Below the pieces are notes generated by a model. The model had not been told where the DNA came from. It ran no database searches and saw only the letters and a list, made by a program, of their open reading frames with translations. Below, piece after piece: positions 17,449 through 26,222 of a DNA stretch of 64,000 nt (within the stretch, counting starts at the first letter, position 1; every line of letters begins with the position of its first letter). The stretch lies in assembly GCF_000701345.1 (NCBI RefSeq), contig NZ_KL370775.1, forward strand, positions 186,001-250,000, written 5' to 3'. The stretch comes from Bradyrhizobium sp. URHD0069 (lineage in GTDB: Bacteria; Pseudomonadota; Alphaproteobacteria; Rhizobiales; Xanthobacteraceae). The translations under genes were made by a program, and so were the position numbers.

Positions 17449-18384
17449 ATGGCGCAAGCCCGATATCCGAGGGATCTCCAGGGTTACGGGCGTAACCCGC
17501 CCGATCCCTGCTGGCCCGGTGGGGCGCGGCTTGCCGTGCAATTCGTGGTCAATTTCGAAGAGGGCGGCGAGAACAACATTCTGCACGGCGATCCCGCCTC
17601 GGAGGCGTTCCTGTCGGACGTATTGGGCGCACAGCCTTGGCCGGGGCAACGCCACGTCAATATAGAAACGATGTTCGAATATGGTTCCCGCGCCGGCTTC
17701 TGGCGGCTGTGGCGGATTTTCACCGAACGCAAGCTACCAACGACTGTGTTCGGCGTGGCGACTGCGTTGAAACGAAATCCACAAGTGGTCACTGCCATGA
17801 AAGACGCCGGCTGGGATATCGCCAGCCACAGTCTGAGGTGGGTCGAACACAAGGATATGTCGGAGGCCGAGGAGCGCGCAGAGATTGCGGCCGCGATCCG
17901 AATCCACACCGAGGTCACCGGGCAACGGCCACTCGGCTGGTACACCGGGCGGTCCTCGATCAACACGGTGAAGCTGGTGATGGAAGCCGGTGGCTTCCTG
18001 TATTCCTGCGATTCCTATGCCGACGATCTGCCGTACTGGATCAAAGGACCGGCGGGGCCGCATCTGATTATTCCCTACAGCCTCGATGCCAACGACATGC
18101 GCTTCGTCAACGCGCAGGGATTCGGCGGTGGCGACCAGTTCTTTACCTATCTGAAAGACAGTTTTGACGTTCTGTATGCGGAGGGCGAAACGTCGCCGAA
18201 GATGATGTCGGTGGGCCTGCACTGCCGCGTGGTTGGCCGGCCGGGACGCGCGGCTTCGTTGATGCGATTTCTCGACTACATCATGAAACATGAACGGGTA
18301 TGGGTGCCGACGCGCCTTCAAATCGCGCAGCACTGGCACGCCAATCTGTCGCATCTCGCCGTCAACGCGTTCGATATCGGATAG
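17449..18384 (+). CDS. PuuE-type polysaccharide deacetylase family protein (allantoinase-like)
   Basis: A 311-residue NodB-fold protein of the PuuE branch. RYPRDLQGYGRNPPDPCWPG and FVVNFEEGGENNILHGD are the conserved N-terminal motifs of cofactor-independent allantoinases and relatives; DIASHSLRWVEHKDM and GWYTGRSSINT follow in the order expected for the barrel. PuuE converts allantoin to allantoate. The gene abuts the upstream DUF3830 gene with zero spacing and is ten bases from the AllC-like gene, whose family acts on the next ureide intermediate. The allantoin link is inference; other cyclic ureides are possible. Confidence 0.87.
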   Translation: MAQARYPRDLQGYGRNPPDPCWPGGARLAVQFVVNFEEGGENNILHGDPASEAFLSDVLGAQPWPGQRHVNIETMFEYGSRAGFWRLWRIFTERKLPTTVFGVATALKRNPQVVTAMKDAGWDIASHSLRWVEHKDMSEAEERAEIAAAIRIHTEVTGQRPLGWYTGRSSINTVKLVMEAGGFLYSCDSYADDLPYWIKGPAGPHLIIPYSLDANDMRFVNAQGFGGGDQFFTYLKDSFDVLYAEGETSPKMMSVGLHCRVVGRPGRAASLMRFLDYIMKHERVWVPTRLQIAQHWHANLSHLAVNAFDIG

Positions 18385-18394
18385 TGGGGGACGA

Positions 18395-19639
18395 ATGTCG
18401 TCATTCCTCGGCGATGAGATCGTCGGCCGGATCAGCCGGCTGGCTGCAATTTCCGAAACGTCCGAGCAACTCACACGCATTTTCCTCACCGAGGAGCATC
18501 GTGCAGCCGCCGACCTCCTCCTGAGCTGGATGCGCGACGCCGGAATGCACGTGCAGTTCGATGCGATCGGAAATGTCTGCGGCCGTTACGAAGGCGAGCG
18601 TCCGGCTCTGCCGTGCCTGATGCTGGGCTCGCACTACGACAGCGTCCGCGAAGCTGGCAAATGGGACGGCCCGCTCGGGCTGATCACGGCGATTTCCTGC
18701 GTCGCCGATTTGCACAAAAGAGAACGGCGATTGCCGTTCGCGATCGAAGTGATCGGATTCGCCGACGAAGAAGGGGTGCGCTTCGCGTCCACCCTGCTGG
18801 GTAGCCGCGCGGTTGCAGGAACGTTCGACGAGCGCGTGCTCGATGCAAAGGACAACGCCGGAATTTCGATGCGCGATGCGCTTTTCCAGTTCGGTCTGGA
18901 CCCTGCACATATCGGCGCGGCTGCAAGGTCCCGCAGCGAATTGCTTGCCTACATCGAACTCCACATCGAGCAGGGACCGGTGTTGGAAGCCCAGAATCTC
19001 CCCGTCGGAGTTGTGACCGCGATATCCGGCGCAACGCGGCTTGCGGCAAGTCTGACCGGCATGGCCGGCCACGCCGGCACCGTGCCGATGCTGCTGCGGC
19101 GCGATGCGCTCGCAGGCGCCGCGGAATGCATCGTCGCGATCGAGGAATTTTGCCGGACCGACCGAGGCGGATCGGTCGGGACCGTCGGATATATCCATGC
19201 GATGCCCGGTGCGACCAACGTCATTCCGGGGCAGGTATCCTTCACAATCGATCTCCGCGCCGTCTCCGACGCGCACCGCAATCTCGCGGTCGCCGATATC
19301 GTCAGAAAAATCGAAGACATCGCCAGGCGCCGCAAGCTGTTGCTGCAGGTCGATGTCACCCACGAGAACCGCACCGTGCCGTGCGCGCCGTGGCTCAAGG
19401 CTCAGGTCTCGGAGGCCATTACAGGCGAAGGCTATCGCGTGTTCGAACTGCCGAGCGGGGCCGGACATGATGGCATGGCGATGATTGATATCGCCGACGT
19501 GGCAATGGTGTTCGTACGATGCCGTGGCGGCATCAGCCATCATCCCGACGAGCATGTCGATGTGGCCGATGCCGATGCCGGCGCGCGGGTGTTGTTGAGG
19601 CTGATCGAGAATTTTCGTCCGCGCGGCACACGAGAATAA
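18395..19639 (+). CDS. Zn-dependent amidohydrolase, allantoate amidohydrolase/N-carbamoylase type (M20 family)
   Basis: A 414-residue M20-fold binuclear hydrolase from ATG 18395, preceded by GTGGGGG; an upstream in-frame start would overlap the previous gene. Metal ligands fit AllC and N-carbamoyl-L-amino-acid hydrolases: H80 in GSHYDSV, D91 in KWDGPLG, E126 in FADEEG, a His in ELHIEQGP (about 190) and a C-terminal His in HHPDEHV. The dimerisation-domain motif ATNVIPG and substrate motif GAGHDGM are also present. These enzymes cleave N-carbamoyl or ureido groups, releasing ammonia and CO2. It closes the four-gene module begun by the cyclase. Confidence 0.9.
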   Translation: MSSFLGDEIVGRISRLAAISETSEQLTRIFLTEEHRAAADLLLSWMRDAGMHVQFDAIGNVCGRYEGERPALPCLMLGSHYDSVREAGKWDGPLGLITAISCVADLHKRERRLPFAIEVIGFADEEGVRFASTLLGSRAVAGTFDERVLDAKDNAGISMRDALFQFGLDPAHIGAAARSRSELLAYIELHIEQGPVLEAQNLPVGVVTAISGATRLAASLTGMAGHAGTVPMLLRRDALAGAAECIVAIEEFCRTDRGGSVGTVGYIHAMPGATNVIPGQVSFTIDLRAVSDAHRNLAVADIVRKIEDIARRRKLLLQVDVTHENRTVPCAPWLKAQVSEAITGEGYRVFELPSGAGHDGMAMIDIADVAMVFVRCRGGISHHPDEHVDVADADAGARVLLRLIENFRPRGTRE

Positions 19640-19725
19640 TGAGTCCCGCGGTCACGTCGACCAGTTCGTCGCCGTCGAGAACCTGCCGTTGCGTCAACTT
19701 GCTGATGCGGACTCGTCCTGTGACC

Positions 19726-19947
19726 TCAAGCTGCCACGTCCCATAACCTGGACGAGCCTCTTATCAGGACCTTGCGTCCTCTCGGTGTGATAACGGGCAA
19801 ATCGTCGCGCATCGTCGCGAGGCCGAGCGCGATGAGGTCATCGAGAACAAGTCGATTCAGGCCGCGGGATCTTGGTGCGGGCACACGAAGTGTCTTCAGC
19901 GCTTCCCATTGATTCGGCGTGAGGTCGTAGTCGAATTGCGCGTTCAT
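19726..19947 (-). CDS. Hypothetical protein (73 aa)
   Basis: A 73-residue protein starting at ATG 19947 with AGGT just upstream. It is helical and resembles a short winged-helix: DLTPNQWEALKTLRVP, RGLNRLVLDDLIALGLATM, then VITPRGRKVLIRG, reminiscent of the recognition-helix-plus-wing part of MarR-like folds. It has no ligand domain. It lies antisense in the gap between the AllC-like gene and the UPF0104 gene. Function unknown. Confidence 0.55.
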   Translation of the reverse strand: MNAQFDYDLTPNQWEALKTLRVPAPRSRGLNRLVLDDLIALGLATMRDDLPVITPRGRKVLIRGSSRLWDVAA

Positions 19948-20225
19948 GGTACCTCGAAGGCGTTGAGCTTTTCGTAGGTGGTCTTACAAGTACCGTGTGA
20001 ACGGGATGCGACCACATTGCGTCGGGGTTTCGATCAGCGATCAAGCTTTTTTGAATCACTCTCCGTTTCCAATCATTGCGCGTTCAAAAACGGACGGTAA
20101 CGCGGCTGTCATAACAACGTGTCAAGGGATTGTATCGACCGCCCCGAATCAGGCGGCAACGACCGTTGACGCCGTTGCTCGATTGGACAGACACGCTGGA
20201 AGTCACGAATACCCTGGAAGTTACC

Positions 20226-21179
20226 GTGCCACAAAAGACGCCCGGCAGCGGCGCCCGACTGGGCTTGGGTGTCGTTGTCAGCATCGCCATCGCTGCGATC
20301 GCGGTATTCGCGCTGACGCAAGCACTCAAGAACGTCGACTACGACCAAGTGTTCGCTGTTGTTGAACGCACGAACGTCGGTGTCATCGCGCTTGCCCTGA
20401 TGTTGGTGGCGATCTCGTACGGTAGCTTGACGTTTTATGATCTGCTGGCGCTTCGCACCATTGGACGCAAAGACATTCCCTATCGGATTGCAGCTCTCGC
20501 GAGCTTCACCAGCTATCCGATCGCGCACGGAGTAGGGGCGGTCGCGGTGATCTCGCCGCTGATCCGCTATCGAATCTATTCGTATCATGGTCTCGGCGCG
20601 ATCGGCGTGGCAAAAATCTGCTTTCTAACGGGACTGACGTTCTGGTTGGGTAACCTGACGGCGCTCGGGCTCAGCCTGCTCTATGAGCCGGGGGCTATCA
20701 GCCTGATCGATTATCTGCCGCCAGCGGTCAATCGATTGCTGGCAGGAGCGCTGCTCTGCGGGATCGTCGCTTTTCTGGTCTGGAGCTGGCTTGCCCCTCG
20801 AAGTGTCGGAACCCGGCGGTGGCCGGTACCGCTTCCGTCCGGGCCCATGGTGTTGCTGCAGATCGCGATCGGAATCGTCGATCTCGGAGCCGCGGCGCTT
20901 GCGATGTATGTGTTAATTCCAACCGGGTCGAATATCAGCGTCTTCCATCTGACCGCTGTTTTCATTGCCGCGACATTGCTCGGTTTTGCAAGCCACGCGC
21001 CGGCGGGAATCGGCGTGTTCGACGCAGCTATATTGATTGGACTTGGCGGCGAAGACCGAGAGCCACTGATCGCGGCTCTCCTGATGTTCCGCTTCCTGTA
21101 TCACTTGCTGCCCTTTGTGATCTCGCTTGGCCTATTCGGCGGTATTGAAGGGTGGAGGAGTTTGCGCGCGAAGCGATAG
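20226..21179 (+). CDS. UPF0104 / lysylphosphatidylglycerol-synthase-like integral membrane protein
   Basis: I place the start at GTG 20226, which has GGAAG six bases upstream (317 residues); a TTG at 20130 would add 32 residues containing an odd TLEVT duplication. The product has about eight transmembrane helices and matches the membrane domain of LPG synthases without the soluble aminoacyl-transferase part: SYPIAHGVGAVAVISPLIRY, KICFLTGLTFWLGNLTALGL, then FASHAPAGIGVFDAAIL and FRFLYHLLPF. Such proteins are suspected lipid flippases or modifiers. Next door are btaB and btaA, so a membrane-lipid role is likely. A Pho-box-like sequence lies at 20095-20112 (second half CTGTCAT). Confidence 0.8.
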   Translation: MPQKTPGSGARLGLGVVVSIAIAAIAVFALTQALKNVDYDQVFAVVERTNVGVIALALMLVAISYGSLTFYDLLALRTIGRKDIPYRIAALASFTSYPIAHGVGAVAVISPLIRYRIYSYHGLGAIGVAKICFLTGLTFWLGNLTALGLSLLYEPGAISLIDYLPPAVNRLLAGALLCGIVAFLVWSWLAPRSVGTRRWPVPLPSGPMVLLQIAIGIVDLGAAALAMYVLIPTGSNISVFHLTAVFIAATLLGFASHAPAGIGVFDAAILIGLGGEDREPLIAALLMFRFLYHLLPFVISLGLFGGIEGWRSLRAKR

Positions 21180-21304
21180 CCGTAAAACCGCCTCTGGCAT
21201 CGCAGTCGCAGCCGTCGGCCAAAACCCGGGTCAGGCCATCGGAACTTCAGACTGAATGCCCAGGCGATCTCAAGCAAACCCACCGCAACAAGTGCAAGCC
21301 ACGC

Positions 21305-22009
21305 TCACGGCGTCCTTGCCTGCGGCGGAAGCGTCAGTACGGCACACTGTGCGTAACCACGGAAGGGACGTTCGAACTTCACATGGGCGCCAGTGGCATC
21401 AGCCATAGCCGACAGCACGCGCTCAAGATCGTCGCGCGGCGTGACATCAAACAGGGCAAGCCATCGCCGCAGCAGCGCGCGGGCGACATTCGGCAATCGC
21501 TCCAGATCCCCGAAATCCACAATGTGCAGACGACCGCCGGGCTTGAGGCGGGTTACAGCCGCCTGAAGCACCCGACGCCAATCCGGGATCATCGACAGGC
21601 TATAGGAAATCATCACGTAATCGAATGTGGGGACGCCGAACAAAGCCTGGGGATCAAACGCTGTTCCGTCGCCATGAGCGAGGCGAATTCGATCCGCCAG
21701 GCCGCGCCGTGAAATGGCAGAGATCGCGGATGTCAGCATTTCCGTCGAAACGTCGATGCCGAAGAATCGTGCCTCGGGATGCAGCCGCGCGGCCAGCACA
21801 AGGTTTCTGCCGGTTCCGCAACCGATCTCCAGCACATTTGCGCCGGCCGCCGGCCGCAAGTCGGCGATCAGCTGGTCTCGGCCGAGAAGATAATATCGCC
21901 GCGTACCGTCGTAGATGTGGCGCTGCCGGCGGTACATCCGGTTCATCCGTCGCGTGGCTTCGACCGGCCACGAGACATCTGCACCAACGTCGGACGGATA
22001 GACGGACAT
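21305..22009 (-). CDS. btaB: BtaB-type S-adenosylmethionine N-methyltransferase (betaine lipid synthesis)
   Basis: A 234-residue class I methyltransferase. SAM motif I LEIGCGTGRNL is at 60-70, FFGIDVSTEML follows, and post-motif VMISYSLSMIPDWRRVLQAA is followed by PGGRLHIVDFGDLERLP. The opening RMNRMYRRQRHIYDGTRRYY is characteristic of BtaB. BtaB methylates diacylglycerylhomoserine three times to diacylglyceryl-N,N,N-trimethylhomoserine (DGTS). The gene is divergent from btaA, with a 205-bp shared promoter region. The BtaB call rests largely on the btaA pairing and could otherwise be a PmtA-like enzyme. Confidence 0.82.
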   Translation of the reverse strand: MSVYPSDVGADVSWPVEATRRMNRMYRRQRHIYDGTRRYYLLGRDQLIADLRPAAGANVLEIGCGTGRNLVLAARLHPEARFFGIDVSTEMLTSAISAISRRGLADRIRLAHGDGTAFDPQALFGVPTFDYVMISYSLSMIPDWRRVLQAAVTRLKPGGRLHIVDFGDLERLPNVARALLRRWLALFDVTPRDDLERVLSAMADATGAHVKFERPFRGYAQCAVLTLPPQARTP

Positions 22010-22154
22010 CCATGCACCTCATATCGCGTGTGTCGCTCATTCCCTTCTGATGTTCGCGCGACAGCGGTGTGACAGGCGGGCGCTCCCCACGAATTGATCT
22101 TCCGAAATATTGCCGAAGGAGCGGTTCCTCACATTATGTGCTTGCTATTGCGGA

Positions 22155-22172
22155 CTGTCGCAAAACTGCAGT
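22155..22172 (+). promoter_or_regulatory. Candidate Pho box between btaB and btaA
   Basis: CTGTCGC-AAAA-CTGCAGT has the 11-bp periodicity and A-rich spacer of alphaproteobacterial PhoB sites (CTGTCAT-N4-CTGTCAT), with five of seven and four of seven matches. It ends 42 bp before the btaA ATG. DGTS synthesis is PhoB-controlled in Sinorhizobium, which makes the location sensible, but the match is weak. Confidence 0.35.
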
Positions 22173-22214
22173 GACCTCGCGATACCCTCATCAAATTGTT
22201 GATTCGGGGGATGC

Positions 22215-23420
22215 ATGAATACGCAGCTTATCGCGGACGCGGTCCGGAACAGCAGGGGCGAGGGCGAAGCCACCATTTGGGACAGGCTGTTCGCGTTCTG
22301 GTTTCGCCGGCTCGTGTACACCCAGATATGGGAGGATCCGGAAGCCGACCTCGCGGCACTTCAGCTACCGATCGGATCGACGATCGTCACCATTTCGTCC
22401 GGTGGATGCAATGCGCTGTCCTATCTCACCGCGCAGCCGGCTCAAGTGTATGCGGTCGATCTCAACGAAGCCCACCTTTCGCTGCTCAGGCTGAAGCTCG
22501 CCGGGCTTCGTGCTTTCTCAAGCTACGCCGAATTCTGGCAGTTCTTCGGCGAGGCGGCCTCGGCGTCGAACTCTGCGCTCTATCGTGAACGGCTGTGGCC
22601 GATGCTGGATGCGGACACCCGCGCATACTGGGACAAGCGCAACGTCATTGGCCGTCCGCGGCATGCCTATTTCACCGACGGCTTCTACCGCCACGGCATG
22701 CTCGGCCGCTTCATCGGCGCTGCCCATCTGGTGGCGAAAGTCGCCGGGATCGATCTCGCGGCGCTGTTGAACGGCAAAGCGGACGCTCCCGAGCGCATTC
22801 AGGCGCTGGATCGTTTGCACCGGCTGTTTCATTCGCCGTTGGCGCGGCTGATAACCGGAACGCCCGCGCTGCTGTTCAGCCTCGGTATTCCGCCGCAGCA
22901 GCGCGCCCTGCTGGGAGCAGGCGCGCCGCTCAACGAAGTGCTTTATGAGCGGCTGTTGCGCCTGATCAATGATCACCCCAATGAAACAAATTATTTTGCC
23001 TGGCAGGCGCTGCATCGCAGCTATCCCGGTCCCGGCGATCGCTGTCTCCCGCCGTATCTGCAGCGCAGCCAGTTCGGACGCATGCGCAACGGCGCGGGAT
23101 TGATCATTCCGGTCCACGCCAATCTGCGCCTGTTTCTGGAAAGCCTTCCGGCACGCGAGGTCGATGCCGTGGTGCTGCTGGACTCGCAGGACTGGATGGC
23201 GCCGGAGGAAATCCGTGCGCTTTGGAACGTCATCGATCGTACCGGCAGCGACAACGTTCGCGTGATCTTTCGCACGGCCGGCACGGAATCTCCCTTGGAA
23301 AACGCGGAACTTGCGCCGTTGCGGCAAATCTGGTGTCGCGACGCGGAACGAAGCGCGATCGGTTTCGCGCGGGACCGATCGGGAATTTACGGCGGATTCC
23401 ACTGTTACGAACGGCGCTGA
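22215..23420 (+). CDS. btaA: BtaA, S-adenosylmethionine:diacylglycerol 3-amino-3-carboxypropyltransferase (DUF3419)
   Basis: A 401-residue DUF3419 protein with BtaA features: RRLVYTQIWEDPEADLAAL (31-49), the SAM-binding TISSGGCNALSYL (59-71), AVDLNEAHLSLLRLKLAGL and, later, NETNYFAWQALHRSYPG and AVVLLDSQDWM. BtaA transfers the homoserine moiety of SAM to diacylglycerol, the first step of DGTS synthesis, giving phosphorus-free membrane lipid. ATG at 22215 gives the expected family N-terminus. It is divergent from btaB and convergent with the molybdenum oxidoreductase genes. Confidence 0.9.
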   Translation: MNTQLIADAVRNSRGEGEATIWDRLFAFWFRRLVYTQIWEDPEADLAALQLPIGSTIVTISSGGCNALSYLTAQPAQVYAVDLNEAHLSLLRLKLAGLRAFSSYAEFWQFFGEAASASNSALYRERLWPMLDADTRAYWDKRNVIGRPRHAYFTDGFYRHGMLGRFIGAAHLVAKVAGIDLAALLNGKADAPERIQALDRLHRLFHSPLARLITGTPALLFSLGIPPQQRALLGAGAPLNEVLYERLLRLINDHPNETNYFAWQALHRSYPGPGDRCLPPYLQRSQFGRMRNGAGLIIPVHANLRLFLESLPAREVDAVVLLDSQDWMAPEEIRALWNVIDRTGSDNVRVIFRTAGTESPLENAELAPLRQIWCRDAERSAIGFARDRSGIYGGFHCYERR

Positions 23421-23550
23421 TTGATGGCCGCGACTGCTTCTTTGTAAGGAGGTTTAGGCATTTGTCGCGTTGCAGTGGCCGTGATGGCACCTACGACGTT
23501 TCTCCGCGTCATCAGGCGCCGCGCGTTCATCAGCACGGTGTCATATTGGA

Positions 23551-23571
23551 CGGCGGCCATGAAGGCCGCCG
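23551..23571. terminator. Hairpin between convergent btaA and oxidoreductase genes
   Basis: CGGCGGCC (23551-23558) pairs with GGCCGCCG (23564-23571) around an ATGAA loop, an 8-bp GC-only stem. It lies between two converging stop codons. There is no U-tract on either strand, so it may act bidirectionally as a weak terminator or 3' stabiliser. Confidence 0.4.
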
Positions 23572-23580
23572 CCTGAAGTG

Positions 23581-25761
23581 TCAGGCGAATGTGATGTTTT
23601 GATCTCTCAGCGGTACCGAACGGATTCGTTTTCCGGTTGCCGCGAAATAGGCGTTGAGCACGGCAGGGGCCGCGATGCAGATGGTGGGCTCGCCGACGCC
23701 GCCCCAGAAACCGCCGCTAGGCATGATGATCGATTCCACCTTCGGCATCTCACTGATCCGCATCGAATTGTAGCTATCGAAATTTGTCTGTTCGATACGG
23801 CCGTCCTTGACAGTGCACCCGCCATAGAACAGCGCCGACAGACCGTAGACAAAGGAGCCGGCGACTTGGCGGTCGATCTGCTCTGGATTGACGACATAGC
23901 CTGGATCGGTGGCAGCAACGAGACGATGCACCTTGATCTTGTTGCTATCGGTTACCGAGATTTCGGCCGCACCGGCGACGTAACTGGCATAGCCCATGTG
24001 TTGCGCGATGCCGCGATAGACACCTTGCGGCGCCGGTTTGCCCCAGCCGATTTTGTCGACCACAGCATTGAGTACGGCAAGATGCTTCGGATGCTTGGTC
24101 ATCAGCTTGCGCCGGAATTCAACCGGATCCTGGCCTACAGAATGCGCCAGTTCGTCCATGAAACATTCGAGGTAGATCGCGTTCTGATTGATGTTCACGC
24201 CACGCCAGAATCCCGGCGGGACATGGGGATTGCGCATCGAATGCTCGACCAGAAGGTTGGGAACCGAATATCCGATCGCAGCTTCGCCGCTCGCATTGAG
24301 GCCCTGGAATGCGGCTGGATCCATACCGTTGACCAATGCTTCCGGACGCAGGCTGAACAGGATGGACTGTCCCGACAAACGGATCTGCAGCGCGCTTAGA
24401 TTGTTCTCGGCATCGAAGGCGCCAGTCAATTTGCACTGGGTGATCGGATGATACTTGCCGTGCTGCATGTCCTCTTCGCGCGACCACAGCAGTTTGACCG
24501 GCGTGCCGGGCACCTGCTTGGCAATCAGAACCGCCTGCCGCACGTAGTCAGTCTGGCCGCGACGGCCAAATCCACCGCCGAGTATCTGCTTGTGCACGTC
24601 GCATTTGTCGGCCGGCAGACCGGATGCTTCCAGCGTGGCGGCGAAAGCGGCCTCGCCATTTTGCGTTCCGCACCAGACCTCGCATTTGTCTGCGGTATAG
24701 AGCGCCGTGGCATTCAGCGGCTCCATCGCGGCTTGGTTCTGATAGGGATAGTTGTAAACTGCCTCAACTTTCTTGGCGGCGCTCGCGACGGCAGCTTTGG
24801 CATCACCATTCTGATTGCCGATAAAGGCCGGCTGCGCGGGATCAAGCCCCTCCTCAAGCCATTTCGCAATCGATGCGCTTGAGACCTTGGCACTGTCGCC
24901 TTCGTCCCAAACGATCGGCAGGGCTTCGAGCGCGGTTTTGGCGTGCCACCAGGTGTCGGCAACGACCGCGACGGCACTGTCCCCGACCCTCACCACCTTC
25001 TTGACGCCGTTCATGCCGGTGATTTTGGCTTCGTCGAAGCCTTTCAATTTGCCGCCGAATACCGGGCAATCCTTGATCGCGGCGTTGAGCATGCCCGGCA
25101 GCCTGATATCGATGCCGTAAGTCATCCGGCCGGTAGTCTTGTCAACGGTATCGAGGCGCTTAACGCCTTTGCCGACGAGCTTCCAATCCTTCGGGTCCTT
25201 CAGCTTGACGTCCGTGGGTGGCTCGAGCCGTGCGGCGGCTTCAGCCACCTTGCCAAAGGTCGTCACGCGTCCTGACGGCGTGTGCGTGATAACGCTGTGG
25301 GCCGCTCTGCACTCCGAAGCCGGTACCTTCCATTCGTTCGCCGCAGCCTGGATCAACATCATCCGCGCGGTCGCGCCGCCCTTGCGCACATAATCCTGCG
25401 AGCTTCTGATACCGCGGCTGCCGCCGGTCGAGAAGTCGCCCCATGCGCGTTTGCGCACCACGCTTTGTCCTGGCGTCGGATATTCGGTGGTGACTTTCGA
25501 CCAGTTGCATTCGAGTTCTTCGGCGACGAGTTGAGCGAGGCCGGTAAGCGTGCCCTGGCCCATTTCCGAGCGGGCGATGCGTATGACGACGGTATCGTCG
25601 GGCCGGATCACGACCCAAGCATTGACTTCGGGCGAGCCGTCGGCCGCGCGCACGACAGTGGGGCCACCAAAGGGAATATCGAAGCCGAGCGCGAGGCCGG
25701 TACCGACAGCGGCGGTGCCGATAACGAAAGCGCGGCGGTTAAGGGCAGGCATCTGATTCAT
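23581..25761 (-). CDS. iorB: Molybdopterin-binding subunit of an isoquinoline-1-oxidoreductase-like enzyme (xanthine oxidase family)
   Basis: A 726-residue large subunit from ATG 25761, which has GGGAGG upstream and gives a twin-arginine-like signal (LNRRAFVIGTAAVGTGLALG); the frame is open further upstream but overlaps the iron-sulfur gene. Molybdopterin-contact motifs GGGFGRRGQTDYVRQA and AAMEPLNATALYT, and the C-terminal GGVGEPTICIAAPAVLNA with the catalytic Glu, are those of IorB/aldehyde-oxidase relatives. It hydroxylates N-heterocycles or oxidises aldehydes in the periplasm. It follows the iorA-like gene by 11 bp. No cytochrome c partner or dedicated chaperone gene is adjacent. Substrate unknown. 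Confidence 0.87.
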   Translation of the reverse strand: MNQMPALNRRAFVIGTAAVGTGLALGFDIPFGGPTVVRAADGSPEVNAWVVIRPDDTVVIRIARSEMGQGTLTGLAQLVAEELECNWSKVTTEYPTPGQSVVRKRAWGDFSTGGSRGIRSSQDYVRKGGATARMMLIQAAANEWKVPASECRAAHSVITHTPSGRVTTFGKVAEAAARLEPPTDVKLKDPKDWKLVGKGVKRLDTVDKTTGRMTYGIDIRLPGMLNAAIKDCPVFGGKLKGFDEAKITGMNGVKKVVRVGDSAVAVVADTWWHAKTALEALPIVWDEGDSAKVSSASIAKWLEEGLDPAQPAFIGNQNGDAKAAVASAAKKVEAVYNYPYQNQAAMEPLNATALYTADKCEVWCGTQNGEAAFAATLEASGLPADKCDVHKQILGGGFGRRGQTDYVRQAVLIAKQVPGTPVKLLWSREEDMQHGKYHPITQCKLTGAFDAENNLSALQIRLSGQSILFSLRPEALVNGMDPAAFQGLNASGEAAIGYSVPNLLVEHSMRNPHVPPGFWRGVNINQNAIYLECFMDELAHSVGQDPVEFRRKLMTKHPKHLAVLNAVVDKIGWGKPAPQGVYRGIAQHMGYASYVAGAAEISVTDSNKIKVHRLVAATDPGYVVNPEQIDRQVAGSFVYGLSALFYGGCTVKDGRIEQTNFDSYNSMRISEMPKVESIIMPSGGFWGGVGEPTICIAAPAVLNAYFAATGKRIRSVPLRDQNITFA

Positions 25762-25772
25762 GATTGCCTCCC

Positions 25773-26222
25773 TCAAACGTTCGTGGCGAGGTGGATCGCC
25801 TGGCGCACCTGCTGGAAGGTGCCGCAGCGGCAGATGTTTGTGATGGCTTCGTCGATGTCCTGGTCGGTCGGCTTCGGCTTCTCCTTGAGAAGCGCCGCGA
25901 CCGCCATGATCATTCCGGTCTGGCAGTATCCGCATTGCGGGACATCATTGTCGATCCAGGCTTGCTGTACCTTGTGCAGCCCGGCGTCGGAGGCCAGCCC
26001 TTCGATAGTGGTGATCTGCTTGCCGCTGGCCTCGCTGACCTGCACACCGCAAGAGCGCATCGCAACGCCATCAACATGGACCGTGCAGGCTCCGCATTGC
26101 GCAATACCGCACCCGTATTTGGTGCCGGTTAGACCGATATTTTCCCGGATCACCCATAGCAGTGGCGTGTCCGGCTCGACGTCAACGTCGAAAGCTTTGC
26201 CGTTGATTGTGAGATTCGCCAT
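25773..26222 (-). CDS. iorA: (2Fe-2S)-binding subunit of the isoquinoline-1-oxidoreductase-like enzyme
   Basis: A 149-residue protein with two [2Fe-2S] clusters: plant-ferredoxin type ligands C38, C43, C46 and C58 (YGCGIAQCGACTVHVDG) and helical-domain ligands C97, C100, C131 and C133 (QCGYCQTGMIM ... CRCGT). This is the standard small subunit of the xanthine-oxidase family that passes electrons from the molybdenum centre. It is the first gene of a two-gene operon with the molybdopterin subunit. No separate FAD subunit is present, which fits the isoquinoline oxidoreductase type. Confidence 0.93.
   Translation of the reverse strand: MANLTINGKAFDVDVEPDTPLLWVIRENIGLTGTKYGCGIAQCGACTVHVDGVAMRSCGVQVSEASGKQITTIEGLASDAGLHKVQQAWIDNDVPQCGYCQTGMIMAVAALLKEKPKPTDQDIDEAITNICRCGTFQQVRQAIHLATNV

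Noticed and set aside
18401..19555. 384-codon minus-strand open frame
   Set aside because: Antisense to the AllC-type hydrolase with all metal ligands in place on the plus strand.
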